Part shown: positions 1 to 11,538 of the stretch, in pieces | How the letters are laid out: each line of letters opens with the position of its first letter | Numbering within the stretch: the stretch's first letter is position 1 | Assembly: GCA_024036415.1 (NCBI GenBank) | Contig: JAMWET010003145.1 | Location: 23,501 to 87,500, forward strand | From: Prochilodus magdalenae | Lineage: Eukaryota; Chordata; Actinopteri; Characiformes; Prochilodontidae | Reading direction: 5' to 3' | Length of the DNA stretch: 64,000 nt | Notes under the pieces: model-generated | Databases searched by the model: none | Told to the model about the DNA's origin: nothing | Seen by the model: only the letters and a program-made list of their open reading frames with translations | Translations under genes and position numbers: made by a program

Positions 1-1190
1 CTTCAGTGTATACACTTTAATATACGCCACAAGTATATAACCCATAGCTGATTACACGCTGAACGTACATATGTTCTTTAAAAACATACTATAAAACGTA
101 TAAAATACTATAAAACGCTTTGTGTTTAAATGAACCTTTTTAAAGGGGCTACACGTCTCGTAGGTTCTAGGGCCATTTTAGATTTGACCTAGAACCATAC
201 AAACCAGTAACCATTCTGGAACCTTGATTTCTAAACATGTACCAAAAGCATGGAGATCTGTGTGCATTAGAAAGCACTGGAACGTTTAGCCTGGATTCCA
301 GCGGAACGGGTATCGGAGGCGTCCTAACTGAATCACTCCTGAGTCATCCCGAGCAGCTCATCAGAAGCTCCGGCGAAAGCTTCCTGACCTGGATTCATCC
401 GCACTCAGAAACGGGGACCGTCCGTGAGCGCCAGGTCACAACCACCAAAGGAAAACCAGTCCTAAGACTCCGCTCCGCCTACCACCCAACTCCATTCTGC
501 AACCGCTATTGGTTCCCTGAGGCAGTGGTTCCCAACCCTGATCCTGGAGGAACCAATGCCCGGTACTTATTCATGTAGTCCGGCTAGACCTACCCCACAA
601 CGTGGTGAGGGGGTCCCGGGGCAGGGGTTCCTCAGTAGTAGGGTTTAGAACCACTGCCCTAAGGAACTTTCACCAGATGGTTCTTTACAGATGTACTTTT
701 GAAAGTGAGATGAGTAGGTGTGAGAAGGCTTAGAACATCATCCACATAAAGTAAACGTTCTAGAGAACAGGAGCCATACTTCAGCTGAGGAACCTTCACG
801 TTTCTGACTGCCATCAGACTTCAGGTCCCTAAAGGTCAGTTCTTCATCATTCTTGGTTCCAGAAAGAACATTTAAGCGGTGATTCCCACAACGTCCACTT
901 ACTGTAGACCCTTTATTTGCTAGAACCGCACATCCAAACCAAGACATATTCAGGAACCCTAATTTTTATGCTTTCTGAGTTGCGGAAACATCAACGTTCT
1001 ACCAAGGAGACAATTAGCTCAAGTTTTTAAAGATAAAGAATGTCCACATAAACGTTCTATACCTATTTCCTTTTCCTAGAACCACACATGCAAACCAAGA
1101 CATCTTTAGGAACCTTAATTTTTTTTCTCTGCTATAATGTTCTAGATAGCTAAAAATAAACACTCAATACAGGTTCCAGAAGGGGTTGTT
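1..1190. other. Intergenic DNA rich in GGTTCT/AGAACC words, no gene seen
   Basis: No coding exon is recognisable here. The words GGTTCT and AGAACC recur many times on both strands, as they do again at about 63770-63920 near the right edge. This suggests old copies of a dispersed fish repeat whose ends carry these words, but I cannot name the family. Open frames are short and show no protein-like pattern. Confidence 0.5.
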
Positions 1191-1257
1191 TGTGAAATGC
1201 AACAGAAGATCCACGTTAGAGCAGCATTTTCTGAATGGTTCTTTAAGGCTATGTGAG

Positions 1258-1478
1258 GGTTCTTCATGGTTCTTCAAGAGGTTGTTCACCCTCATACATC
1301 TCTTCCTCACAATGGTTCTCCGCTAGCATCGCTTCAAGAACCCATTTTATTTAGAGTGTATGACCACAACAGCCTCTAGGGCGCCTAAGATCTAAGGTAC
1401 CTTAGACAAGCCAATTTAAGGAAGAGATATATATGAGTGTGAAGAACCTTTTTATGGGTTGAAGAACCATGAAGAACC
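1258..1478. repeat. Foldback (inverted-repeat) element
   Basis: The 20 bases at 1258-1277 are an exact reverse complement of 1459-1478. The pairing continues inward with mismatches and one small length difference (left arm to about 1306, right arm from about 1420), leaving a loop of roughly 110 bases. This is the shape of a small non-autonomous DNA transposon or foldback element. Target-site duplications were not identified. Confidence 0.7.
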
Positions 1479-1527
1479 TTCAGTGAGACGTGAACAACCT
1501 TATTTTAAACAACCTCATAGGCCGAGC

Positions 1528-1552
1528 ATCATCATCATCATCATCATCATCA
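1528..1552. repeat. (ATC)n microsatellite
   Basis: Eight uninterrupted ATC units just beyond the right arm of the foldback element. Confidence 0.95.
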
Positions 1553-2160
1553 GGTTCTTTAAATATCTAGTAGTCCTTGCAGGTCATCCACCGAAAGGTT
1601 CTTCACAGCTCATTCCCAAAAAACGGTTCTCCTGGAAGCTCTCGCAGAGAACCAAAAGTGGCACTACTCCACACAACAGTGAGTCAGTCACAGGAATAGC
1701 ATCAGTCAAACCACTAACGTAAGGTCAAGCTCATTTCCGTCCACACGTCCACATGAATGGTCACCTCTGTCCAGACACTGCAGAACCTTCACCGACCCGC
1801 GTACTGCGGTGGAACCAGTTCACACACAATGGCGCGTGTTGGGGGACTGGATGACTGAATGAGCGGCACAATGAGTGATTGAAATAGAAAACCTAAACAT
1901 TCCAAATATTAACACACCCAAGCACCAAACACACAGGCCCACACCCTCAAAAACAACAGCGCTAAGGTCCGCCCGACCACACATGCCCTCGTTCTGTCTC
2001 TCCCGCTTAAACAAAACACATACGGCTCATTTACCGCAAATCATAAACAATCACTTCCTCATAACCTGCCAGAGGGAATCTATACGCTCGTAAACCTGCA
2101 CCGCCACCAACACGCTCATAAACCAGCACAACAGTCTACACGGTTAACAGGTCAAGGTTG
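1553..2160. other. Intergenic, nothing recognised
   Basis: Mixed-composition DNA without a recognisable exon, RNA gene or repeat. Open frames on both strands overlap each other and none resembles a known protein. Confidence 0.5.
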
Positions 2161-2438
2161 GGCCTGACGGCACTTCAATATAAGACCTTCTTTAAGCCCC
2201 GCCTCCTGATGATGAGCCCGGTGTGCTCTGATTGGTTAGCTAACCCACTCTCTTTTGTGACTGGTCAACTGTCAAACCGGTTACGCCCTTACACAACCTC
2301 TAGTAGTGGCCATGCGTTGAGCGAGGGTAATGCCGAGCTTGCCGGGAGGCGGGCCTAAGGGACTGTGTTAGGAGATGACATCATCAAGAATTACTCGGCT
2401 AAGGCTGTATAAGCTAGCTAGGACGCTAGGTCCCAAGT
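2161..2438. repeat. Copy 1 of a 280-bp duplicated segment
   Basis: Near-identical to 2515-2792 with an offset of about 355 bases. The unit contains a GC-box-like CCCCGCCTCC, an inverted CCAAT box (CTCTGATTGGTTAGC), a second GC-box-like GGAGGCGGG and a TGACATCATC word close to CRE/AP-1 sites. Such a set of boxes is promoter-like, but no transcript can be inferred from sequence alone. Confidence 0.9.
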
Positions 2439-2514
2439 TATCATCTTATCATCTTGTAACAGGGAATGAGCTGGAATTCCAACATGGTAGAAACACTGCT
2501 AACAGGCACCGGCA

Positions 2515-2792
2515 GGACCTGACGGCCCTTCAATATAAGATCTTCTTTAAGCCCCGCCTCCTGATGATGAGCCCAGTGTGCTCTGATTGGTTAGCTAACC
2601 CACTCTCTTTTGTGACTGGTCAACTGTCAAACCGGTTCCGCCCCTATACAACCTACAACCTCTAGTAGCGGCCGTGCGAGGGTAGTGGTGAGCTTGCCAG
2701 GAGGCGGGCATAAAGACTGTGTTACGCGATGACATCATCAAGAATTACTCGGCTAAGGCTGTATAAGCTAGCTAGGAAGCTAGGTCCCAAGT
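2515..2792. repeat. Copy 2 of a 280-bp duplicated segment
   Basis: Second tandem copy of 2161-2438, in the same orientation and separated from it by a 76-base spacer. It differs by scattered substitutions and small indels. The GC-box-like, CCAAT-like and TGACATCATC words are all retained. Confidence 0.9.
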
Positions 2793-3595
2793 CATTAGCA
2801 TCCACAGGACGTGTGGTGATATTTTCACTCTCGACAGAGAAAAATGATTTCGTGTATTCTAGATAGTTTTTTTGCACATAGAACAGCAGGGCGGATCATA
2901 TCAGTCATTATGCTAAGCTAACTAGCGAGCCAGGTGGCTAATTAGCCACGACAGGGTGACCAACTGGTAATAACCCGGTTGTCCCTCTAGCAGGTGGAAA
3001 CTAAAGAAGAACCAGATCTAGAACCATAAGTTCCGCTGCTTCTCATGGAGCCCAGTTATGACATCATCTCCCCCATGACATCACAAAGCAGGCACGCCAA
3101 AAAAACAGTTCACCTGTGTGTTCCATTCCAGGCAGGAACCGGCTCACCTCAACCCGACTGTTAAACTTTTCAGCCGGAGCGCGGCCCATCCTTCGGATTA
3201 GGGTGGGGCGATACTGTATATCCGTACGTCATCGTTATCCTGATTAATCGTGTGGAGGAATTACACTGTCCGGGTCATCGGCACGTCTGACACGGCTGAA
3301 CAAGGAAAGCTTAAGACAGGAGAAGACAAGCAACAACAACCGCCCACGTACAGTAACCGCATTCCCCTGCACATCCAATTCAGCAGCTTGTGCCACTGAC
3401 ACTAGGGGGCGCTGGTTCGAATGACTCAGGGGCACCAGTCTAGTTTCACTTTCCCGCAGCCAACACACCACAAGCCAGTCAAACCAGCGCTGAGCCATGT
3501 TTACCGCGACTGGGTGAAGTTTAAATGAAGTGCTAGCCCACCTCACGCGCACTTTCCGTTTGAACCTGATCTCCATTTGGCAGGAATGAATTAAA
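2793..3595. other. Intergenic, nothing recognised
   Basis: No exon, RNA gene or repeat unit could be supported. A 110-codon open frame on the minus strand (3244-3576) shows no recognisable domain and is probably chance. Confidence 0.5.
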
Positions 3596-4110
3596 GCAGC
3601 AGCTGCATGTACTCACCGGATCCGGTCGTCGGTTGGTTCAATGGGTCCCGCAGGAAATCGGCGTGAGCGGCGTTCGAGCGGCGCTCAAGAGGCGTCCTCC
3701 GTTCAAGGGCCTGCGTGGGACAGGAGGGGACAAGGAGGGAAATCGGAAGAAGTCATTAGCTCAAAAAAAAAAACGGGTCATTCCCTGTAAAACAAGACTC
3801 CTGCATGAGCGCCGCTCTCCGGTTCGCTTATGGCTTTGTTTACCAGCGCTCTCTGACACACTCCACCTCACGTTTCAACTCGTCTGTTAATTAATAACCG
3901 ATTGCAGCTCTCGCCACTTCCTCCAGCCGCCCGGCCAACAGAGCGGCGAGAGTTCAGCGGGGCGGCGCAAAACACACAGCAACAGAGCAGGGCCGCTAAG
4001 CTCACCTCACCTCCAGCCCTGGCGCTCTCGCGCTCACTCTCGCGCCTGCTCTCGCGCCTGCTCTCGCGCCCGCTCTCGCGCCCGCTCTGCATTCTTGGAC
4101 TTCGTTGCTG
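3596..4110 (-). promoter_or_regulatory. CpG-rich island with a strong orphan splice donor on the minus strand
   Basis: The stretch is GC- and CpG-rich compared with its surroundings. On the minus strand 3616-3610 reads GTGAGTA after CCG, a near-consensus 5' splice site, so DNA above 3617 could be the end of a non-coding first exon of a minus-strand gene. No coding sequence is seen in the putative exon and no partner exon was identified. Promoter function is inference from composition and the donor only. Confidence 0.4.
4023..4088. repeat. 12-bp GC-rich tandem repeat
   Basis: About five units of GCTCTCGCGCCT or a one-base variant lie inside the CpG-rich island. Each unit contains CGCG. Confidence 0.9.
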
Positions 4111-4869
4111 CTTATCTGCGCTAAATCTCCGCTACCTATTCGCTGGTGTCGTTGTATTATCACCTCGCTGTGGATGGATCAGTCACGATGTTTGGTTTTT
4201 TTATTAACCTCCCTCTCCCTCCGTCCCTCGCTCCCTCGCTCGCTCTCTCTCGTGTGCACACACACAAACATTTCCCTCTGTCTCTCTTCACTTTCAGACG
4301 AGTGTTTACACGGAGCCGTTCCTGCCAGTTAGAGGGAAGAACAGCCGTCTTTGTCTCGGAGGAGCTCAAAACAATGACGCCGCTTCTTGAAATACTGACC
4401 TAATATCTAAAAAAGGCCAGTTTCCATACGCACCCTAATCATTTTCTTGGTGGTGACTTATTGCTCAGTGACTGGCAGATTGTATGCCGGCCAGGAAATT
4501 CCCAGCCGCGGCGCGTACTGGCTGTGAGCTCAAGGGTCTCGGTTGGCTCTTCAAGCATCAAGAGCTGAGTATCCTACACAAGCCTTACCCCTACTCTAAC
4601 CGACCCCATCTGATTCCAATCACCATGGGCCAGCCTCCTGCCCCTGTCCATGCGGAGGTGTTAGGCTCTTCATGGAAATAGCCAAGCTCTCTCAGAGAGA
4701 CCGTCAAATCCTAGCGTGCCTAAATGGGGTCATTCTTGCGAGGCTACCGTCGGAGTCAATTACAGTCGACGTGACGGAACTAACAAAATGGTCCTAACTT
4801 CTCTCTGAGCCTAACGCAGAACTCTTTCAAACGGGTTACATTAGCTTCAGAAGACCTACAGTGGGACTT
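4111..4869. other. Pyrimidine-rich then ordinary intergenic DNA
   Basis: 4200-4290 is a CT-rich stretch with CCCT and CGCT words and short CA runs. The remainder has no recognisable gene or repeat. Confidence 0.5.
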
Positions 4870-5990
4870 GAATGTTCCATTCATGTTGCCCCCCCACGAG
4901 ACAACAGAGGAAACGAGGCTCAGGCAAGGGAGCTGAGGTTCCATCATCACCTCTGGTGACCGCATCAAAGGAACTTAAGGTTTCCACCTGTCCTCCTCTG
5001 ATGATCACAAAAATGGCATATACCCACCATAAATTTGTGGACTTTACCAGGCCAGATAGGTGGTCTTGGAGACTTGAGACGGCTCCATAAAATTAGATTG
5101 ACAGAGGAACACGTATAGGCTCTCAGAGCATCTCCTCCTCGTAGCTCGAACTATACACAAGGAACTCCAAGTGTTCCATCATCACCTCTCATGACATTCT
5201 ACACAAATAGACTACTGGGGTATATCCATCATACTTATCTGTGTCACCTTCACAGAAGAGGCAGATGGCTCTCTCATTACCCACCTTCTGTAACATCTCA
5301 CTAAGTGAGAACCGAGGTTTTCCATCTGCTCTCCATTCCCCCCCCCCCCTTTGTGACATCCCAAACAAACTGGGCTTCCTTCACCTCCTCTGTTGAGACC
5401 ATCTCCATCATCACCTTTGTGACATCATCATGTGACATCACAATATCTAACAATAATGAGGGCCCACATCCCTATTCCCTCAGAACGTCTTAGTGCCCTA
5501 CTGAACCCGTGAACCCCGACGCCGTGCATTGTATCAGTCCTGGCCAAAGATGGATCTCAAAGAAACTCAGGCCCTCAGTTCATGACATCCTACAAAAGTG
5601 AGCGCAGGTTTCCACCATTCAAATTGTGTGACAGATTCACAGGGCTGGTAGGTTCTACATCTATGATGCCTCCTCTCACGACATAACAGAGGAGAAAACA
5701 GTGAATCAGGCCATCTCCTCTGTGAATACACAAGCCGGAGCCGATAAGTGTTCCATACAGCTCCTTCTGGTCGACATCACCAGGGAGCCGAGGTTCCATC
5801 ATCACTTCTCTGACATCACAAGAAAGCTGAGGCTTCAATGTCTCCTCTGTGACATCAAAGAGGAACCGGGGCTCAGACATCTCCTTTGTGACATCAACTG
5901 GGCTTCCTTCACCTCCTCTGTTGAGACCATCTCCATCATCACCTTCATGACATCATCATGTGACATCATGATATCTAATGATAATCGTAT
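4870..5990. repeat. Degenerate minisatellite rich in TGACATCA and CATCATCACC
   Basis: Short blocks recur irregularly: GAGGTTCCATCATCACC, CTCCTCTGTGACATCA and close variants. Units are roughly 40-50 bases but strongly diverged and rearranged. One pair is still almost identical: 5371-5456 and 5899-5984. Many blocks carry TGACATCA, a near-CRE octamer. No coding potential is apparent. Confidence 0.7.
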
Positions 5991-7425
5991 TGACAGTCAA
6001 ACGCATTACGCATTATCTTGCCAACGTAATTAGCGCGTAGAATGATCAAGCAGGACTCTAGCTGTACGTCCTATGGCTTACGGGCTGACTGGTGGTCATT
6101 GTTTGCGCTAGACAGGGTTAAACGTCTACTCGGCTTGGCCTCGGCAGCCTCGATTGTAGTAGTCTGTCTAACACGAGTAGTCTGGCCCACACCTCCTCTC
6201 GCTCCTCTCTCTGTTTTTTTCCATGATAAACGTGCTAATTCTTCAATGAAACGGGCCTTAAGCGGCGCTTGGCTGAAAGTCGAGCGCGGCCTTTTATATT
6301 ACAGCGAGATGGTCCTAGAAGAGCATTTACTCAGTCCTTGGCTAGAAGCGCGCCGGCTTTATAGACCCTAGCATTTTTCATAAGCGCCCCTTGATCCTAT
6401 GCTTTTCATTAAGCGTGCCTTCATTAAAGCGGCGAGGGCTCGGATAACAAAAGAGCGTGGGAATTAATTCAAGAGCCTCCTGTCGCGATGGAAGGACAGT
6501 CGACACCTATTGTTTGTATCTTTGTAATACTGAAACGGGCCTAACTCGTTCATGATGAGCAAGAAAGAGCTTGGAGGAAAAGAGTCAAGGGAGCAATACT
6601 AGACAGCCTCCCGAGGGAAGAAGCATCCTCCGACTAATTGGTTGTTGGTGCGGGTCTGACTCCCAGCTGCGCCACGTCGCAAACCAACCCCACCTGCCCC
6701 CCGACAACGCCAGGGCCAACCCGGGGTCATTGAACTGTGGTCCGTTTGATGGTGGGGCTTGCTGCCCGATGTCCTTCATTAAGTATCCATGATGCAAAGC
6801 CAGGTGTTACACCAACCTACACCTGTCGACGAGGATTTTCCACGGACACTGCCGCCCAACAGTCAACTCCCGATCCAATTAGTCTGTCCATTCCATGCAA
6901 TACATCCACTCACCCCCCAGAACTCGTTTGTTAATTGAAACCCAACTCGCTCCACCTGTCAGCCTCCCATCACGCCTCTTCTCCCTATTCCTATTCATCC
7001 ATCTAATGTATCTACTCCTGCCATTCCATCCCCATTTTTAGTAATGCTCCTTATCTTACTACAGGCATGGGAGCGCATCTTCCGGCCAGCGACTCGGTAC
7101 ACATTACTTAGAGAACACGCGAATTCCTCAACTCCTACAGTGGTCGCTTTGGTTGAAACAGTGTGATCGACGGTGCCACGTGGATGAAAGATGAAGGTAT
7201 CCACCGATCTACCCTCTGTGTGGCACGCACAGAGGAAACGACAATACACAGAGGAATGGGGCCTGTTCTTATCATGTCCTCTCCTACCTGACGCCACATC
7301 ACTCGCCCCATGCTCAGCCAGCCCTCGTACTCCGCTCACCCCTTAAGTAAACGGCTATTTGGTACTTTGGCACTTAGTTTGTACGTCGGCATGTCAGCTC
7401 TTAAACGCTATCAGTTTAAATCTTC
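5991..7425. other. Intergenic, nothing recognised
   Basis: No exon or repeat unit could be supported. Open frames up to 114 codons occur on both strands and overlap each other, without any family resemblance I can see. Confidence 0.5.
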
Positions 7426-7427
7426 TG

Positions 7428-7492
7428 GTGAGGGAGGCAGTCGAGGAGGAGACGGAGGAGGAGAGGGAGGAGAGGGAGGAGGAGGAGACGGG
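7428..7492 (+). repeat. GGA-rich purine tract
   Basis: An almost pure purine stretch of GGA and GGAG words containing many GG pairs and several GGG runs. It could form triplex or G-quadruplex structures (inference). It marks the left edge of about 3 kb with very little C on the plus strand. Confidence 0.85.
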
Positions 7493-7529
7493 GTAATACT
7501 CTATCATGTGTAATTGTCTCACACGCACT

Positions 7530-7640
7530 GCATAGTGGTGTGTGGCTGTGTAGTTTGACTGTGTGTGTAGTGTGTGTTTGTGTGGTGTGCTTGTGGGTGT
7601 AATGTGTGTGTGAGTTGTGTGGTGTAATGTGGCGTGATGG
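7530..7640 (+). repeat. GT-rich degenerate tract
   Basis: Irregular GTGTGT-type DNA with interruptions, part of the G+T-skewed block. Confidence 0.85.
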
Positions 7641-7769
7641 TACCAACATTGAAGAGTGGAGGAGAAAACGCCGAACTCTAATGAATGAAAGATCAGGCAG
7701 AGTGTCATTAAGTTCCTGTTCCTTAATTCTAACATGTTTCTATTCAGCCCCCAAGACAGCCAGCCTCGT

Positions 7770-7885
7770 CACAGAGAGAGAGAGCAGAGAGAGACTAAAG
7801 AGAGACAGTAGAGAGAGAGAGAGAAGGAGAACGAGAGGGGCAGAAGGGATTGAGCACGAAGGAGAGAGAGCAGGAGAGAGTAAGT
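7770..7885 (+). repeat. GA-rich degenerate tract
   Basis: Irregular GAGAGA-type DNA interrupted by single C, T and A bases. Confidence 0.85.
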
Positions 7886-7984
7886 TTATATTGTGAGTCG
7901 TGACTGATTAGATTATGGAATATGTATGTGATGTAAACTCAGTGTTTTATAAACATATTGTGTTTTTATTATATGTAATTTTTA

Positions 7985-9205
7985 TAAATTGAGAGTGTTT
8001 AATTTGCGGAGGCTGTGTAATTACAGAGGGTGTTTAATTTGCGGAGGGGTGCTCTTGTATGTTATGGAGCCGGTGTGTATAGTAATTTACAGAGGGTGCT
8101 TTAATTATGGATGAGTGTTTAATTAACGCGAGGGTGATGTATGTAATTCACAGTAGGGCTGTTTATTAATGGAGATGTGTTTAATTTACGTGCAGGGTGT
8201 GTTTTTTATTAATATTTACACGAGGGTGTTTTATTATGGAGCAGTGGTTAATTTACGGGCGTGGTGTGTTAATTACAGAGGGTCGTTTATATAGGAGATC
8301 GTGTCTCATAATTTACGGAGGGTGTGTAATTACAGAGGGTGTTTAATTTGCGGAGGGTGTTTAATTTATGGAGGGTGTGTAATTACAGAGGGTGTTTAAT
8401 TATGGAGAGTGTTTAATTTTTTTTAAATCTTTTGTTTTAAATTCACATGGTGGGCTATGTAATTACAGAGGTGTTTTTATGCGAGCCAGTGTTTTAATTT
8501 ACGGAGCGGTGTGTCGCTAATTAGCAGAGGCGTGCTTTAATTATGGAGAGTGTTTTTAATTTAACAGTGGGTATATGTAATTACAGTTAGGGGATGTTTA
8601 TTATAGGACGAGTGTATTTATTTACTGATCGGTAATGTAATTACAGAGGGTGTTTAATTACAAAGAGTGTTTAATTTACGGAGGGTATGTAATTACAAGA
8701 TGGCGTCGTTTAAATTATGAGAGTAGTTTATTTTTATGGTGGAGTATGCTAATTACAGCAGGTGGTTTTTATTTACGACGGGTATGTACTTACAGAGGGA
8801 TGTGTAATTACATAGGGTGCTTATAATTTACGGAGCTGGTAGCCTTAATTATCCATGAGTATATGTTTAATTTATTGAGCTGGTTGTTTAATATTATCGG
8901 AGTGGGTGTGTAATTAGCAGAGGTCGTGTGTAATTACAGAGGTGGTGTTAATTGGGGGGAGGGTGTTTAATTTACGGAGGGTGTGTAATTACAGAGGGTG
9001 TTTAATTATGGAGAGTGTTTAATTTACGGAGGGTGTGTAATTACAGAGGGTGTTTAATTACAGAGGGTGTGTAATTACAGAGGGTGTTTAATTACGGAGA
9101 GTGTTTAATTTACGTTGGGTGTGTAATTATAGAAGGTGTGTAATTACGGAGAGTGTTTAATTTACGTTGAGTGTGTAATTACAGAGGGTGTGTAATTACG
9201 GAGAG
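7985..9205 (+). repeat. Minisatellite of about 20 bp, G+T and A rich
   Basis: Units alternate the words GTGTTTAATTTACGGAGG, GTGTGTAATTACAGAGG and GTGTTTAATTATGGAGA. Roughly sixty units are present. The segment 8930-9205 is clean, whereas 8040-8930 contains many single-base insertions that break the pattern. C is very rare on the plus strand. Confidence 0.9.
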
Positions 9206-10450
9206 TGTTTTGTTGAGGAGGGTTTTTTGTAGAGGAGGGTGTTTTTAGTGGAGTGTTTTTTGTTGAGGAGGGTGTTCTTGTAGAGGAGGGTGCTTTTTTA
9301 GAGGAGGGTGTTTTCAGTGGAGTGTTTTTTGTTGAGGGATGGTTGTCTTACTTGTTAGAGGAGGGGTATAGTTTTTGCTAAAGGAGGGTGTTTAATAGTG
9401 GAGTGTGTTTAAAGTTGACAGATGCGTGTTATTACAGGAGGTTTTTTTAAGCTCGGAGTGCTTTTGTAATGCAAGGCGTGTTTTTTGTTGAGTATGAATT
9501 CACGGTGGTTTTTGTATTGAGGTGTGTTTTTTAGTGAAGTGTTTTTTGTAGTGGAGGGTGTTTTTGTACTGAGGTGTGTTTTTTAGTGGAGTGTTTTTGT
9601 TGAGGAGGGTGTTTTTGCAGAGGAGGGTGTTTTTGTAATGGAGGGTTTTCTTGTAGTGGAGGGTGTTTTTGTGCTGAGGTGTGTGTTTTTAGTGGAGTGT
9701 TTTTTGTAGATGAGGGTGTTTTTGTACTGAGGTGTGTTTTTTAGTGGAGTGTTTTTGTTGAGGAGAGTGTTTTCAGTGGAGTGTTTTTGTTGAGGAGGGT
9801 GTTTTTGTAGAGGAGGGTGTTTTTAGTGGAGTGTTTTTGTAATGGAGGGTGTTCTTGTAGTGGAGGGTGTTTTTCTACTGAGGTGTGTTTTTTAGTGGAG
9901 TGTTTTTTGTAGTGGAGGGTGTTCTTGTACTGAGGGGTGTTTTGTTGTGGAGTGTTTTTGTTGATGAGGGTGTTTGTAGTGGAGTGTTTTTTGTAGTGGA
10001 GGGTGTTTTTGTAGAAGAGGGTGTTTTTGTACTGAGGTGTGTTTTTAGTGGAGTGTTTTTTTGTAGTGGAGTGTTTTTTGTTGATGAGGGTGTTTTTGTC
10101 AACTTGAGGATGTGTTTTAGTGGAGGGTGTTTTTGTATCGATGGTTTTTGTTTTTTCTTATTTTTTTTGATGAGGGTGTTTTTTACTGAGGTGGTACTGA
10201 GGTGCTCGATTTTTTTAGTGGAGTGTGGTTTTTAGTGGATGGTGTTTTTGATATGGAGGGTGTTCTTTTGTACCTGAGGGTGTTTTTGTAGTGAGGTAGT
10301 GTTATTTTAGTAGTGGAGGGAGGTGTTCTGTACTGCAGGTAGTGTTTTTAGTGGAGTGTTTTTTTTTGTGTGCAGTGTTTTTGTTGAGGGTGTTTTTGTA
10401 CTGAGGGGTGTTTTTTAGTGGAGTGTTTTTTGTTGATGAGGGTGTTTTAT
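9206..10450 (+). repeat. Minisatellite of about 20 bp, GTGGAGTGTTTTTTGT type
   Basis: Related to the array on its left: the GAGGGTGTTT core is kept while the TAATTA part is replaced by T-runs. Typical units read GTGGAGTGTTTTTTGT, AGAGGAGGGTGTTTTTG and ACTGAGGTGTGTTTTTTA. 9540-10130 is regular; 9330-9500 and 10130-10400 look noisy. The plus strand is nearly C-free. Confidence 0.9.
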
Positions 10451-10518
10451 GACATTGACCAATGTGAATATGTTGTGGTGATGGTGGAGGATATTACTGG
10501 AGGTGTTTTGTACTGCAT

Positions 10519-10549
10519 GTGTGTTTTTGTGTGTGTGTGTGTGTGTGTG
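10519..10549. repeat. (GT)n microsatellite
   Basis: Short TGTGTG run ending the G+T-rich block. Confidence 0.9.
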
Positions 10550-10780
10550 ATTCATTTCTCCATTATTCATCTGCTCCTACACTGCATTAACCGTGTATGT
10601 AGGTCACTCCACAACACAGCATGACACAGTTCACACGTCTCTCCCTCTCACTGTATTACACACCATAGAATCTTCTCACATTATCGTATACTGAGGTGCA
10701 GGTTCTATTCTATTCATACACTCACTGAGCACTTCGTTAGGTCCACCTCTGTCTACCTACACTCACTGTCCAGTTTATCA

Positions 10781-11292
10781 GCTCCACTGACCATATAGGA
10801 CACTCTGTGGTTCTACAGGTACAGACTGTAGTCCATCTGTTTCCCAGATTCTGTGGGGCAGCGTCCTGTGGGGAGTGTCCTGTGGGCAGCGTCCTGTGTC
10901 CACTGCTAGAGGACTAGAGGATGACCAACACTGCACTGTGCAGCAGCAGATGAGCTATCGTCTCTGACTGTCCATCTACAAGGTGGACCAGCAAGGTAGG
11001 AGTGTCTAATAGAGTGGACAGTGAGTGGACACAGTGTCTCAACACTCCAGCAGCACTGCTGTGTCTGATCCACTCACACCAGCACCACACACACTAACAC
11101 ACCACCACCACGTCAGTGTCACTGCAGTGCTGAGGGTGATCCACCACCCACATCATACCTGCTCTGTGGTGGTCCTGTGGGGGTCCTGACCATTGAAGAA
11201 CAGGGTAATACAGTACACAGAGAAACAGATGGACTACAGTCTGGACCTGTACACCTACAGAGTGTCCTGTGTGGTCAGTGGAGCTGGACAGG
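10781..11292. mobile_element. Non-autonomous element with long terminal inverted repeats (copy A)
   Basis: The left arm 10781-10853 and right arm 11222-11292 are inverted copies of each other over about 70 bases with few differences; both carry the word GACTGTAGTCCATCTGTTTC or its complement. The 370-base interior holds three short direct repeats of the type CAGCGTCCTGTGGG near 10858-10892 and runs of CACACTAACACACCACCACC. From memory, this sequence type is a common dispersed repeat in otophysan fish. It has no coding capacity. DNA just left of it (10720-10760) resembles another dispersed fish repeat end. Confidence 0.85.
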
Positions 11293-11411
11293 TGTACATT
11301 AGACGTCTGTCGTTCTTTAGTGGTAAATAGACGAGTGTGAAGTTGCTGATGTTACAGTACTGATACACACACACACTCGTGCCCTCTCTACCCCTCTTCC
11401 TTTCTCTCCTT

Positions 11412-11425
11412 GTTACCATGGCAAC
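11412..11425. promoter_or_regulatory. Perfect palindromic RFX X-box
   Basis: GTTACCATGGCAAC is a full inverted-repeat match to the RFX-family binding consensus. Two further X-box matches occur at 41489 and 41894. Function is not shown by sequence. Confidence 0.5.
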
Positions 11426-11538
11426 GCTGTGAGGCGGTGATGTCTTTTTCTGTGGGCTGGGTGACTCAGCAGTGTGGAGCTCTGACACAGCACGATACAC
11501 GGCCAGGCTCACTCAGTCACTCACAAAGAGACACGCCT

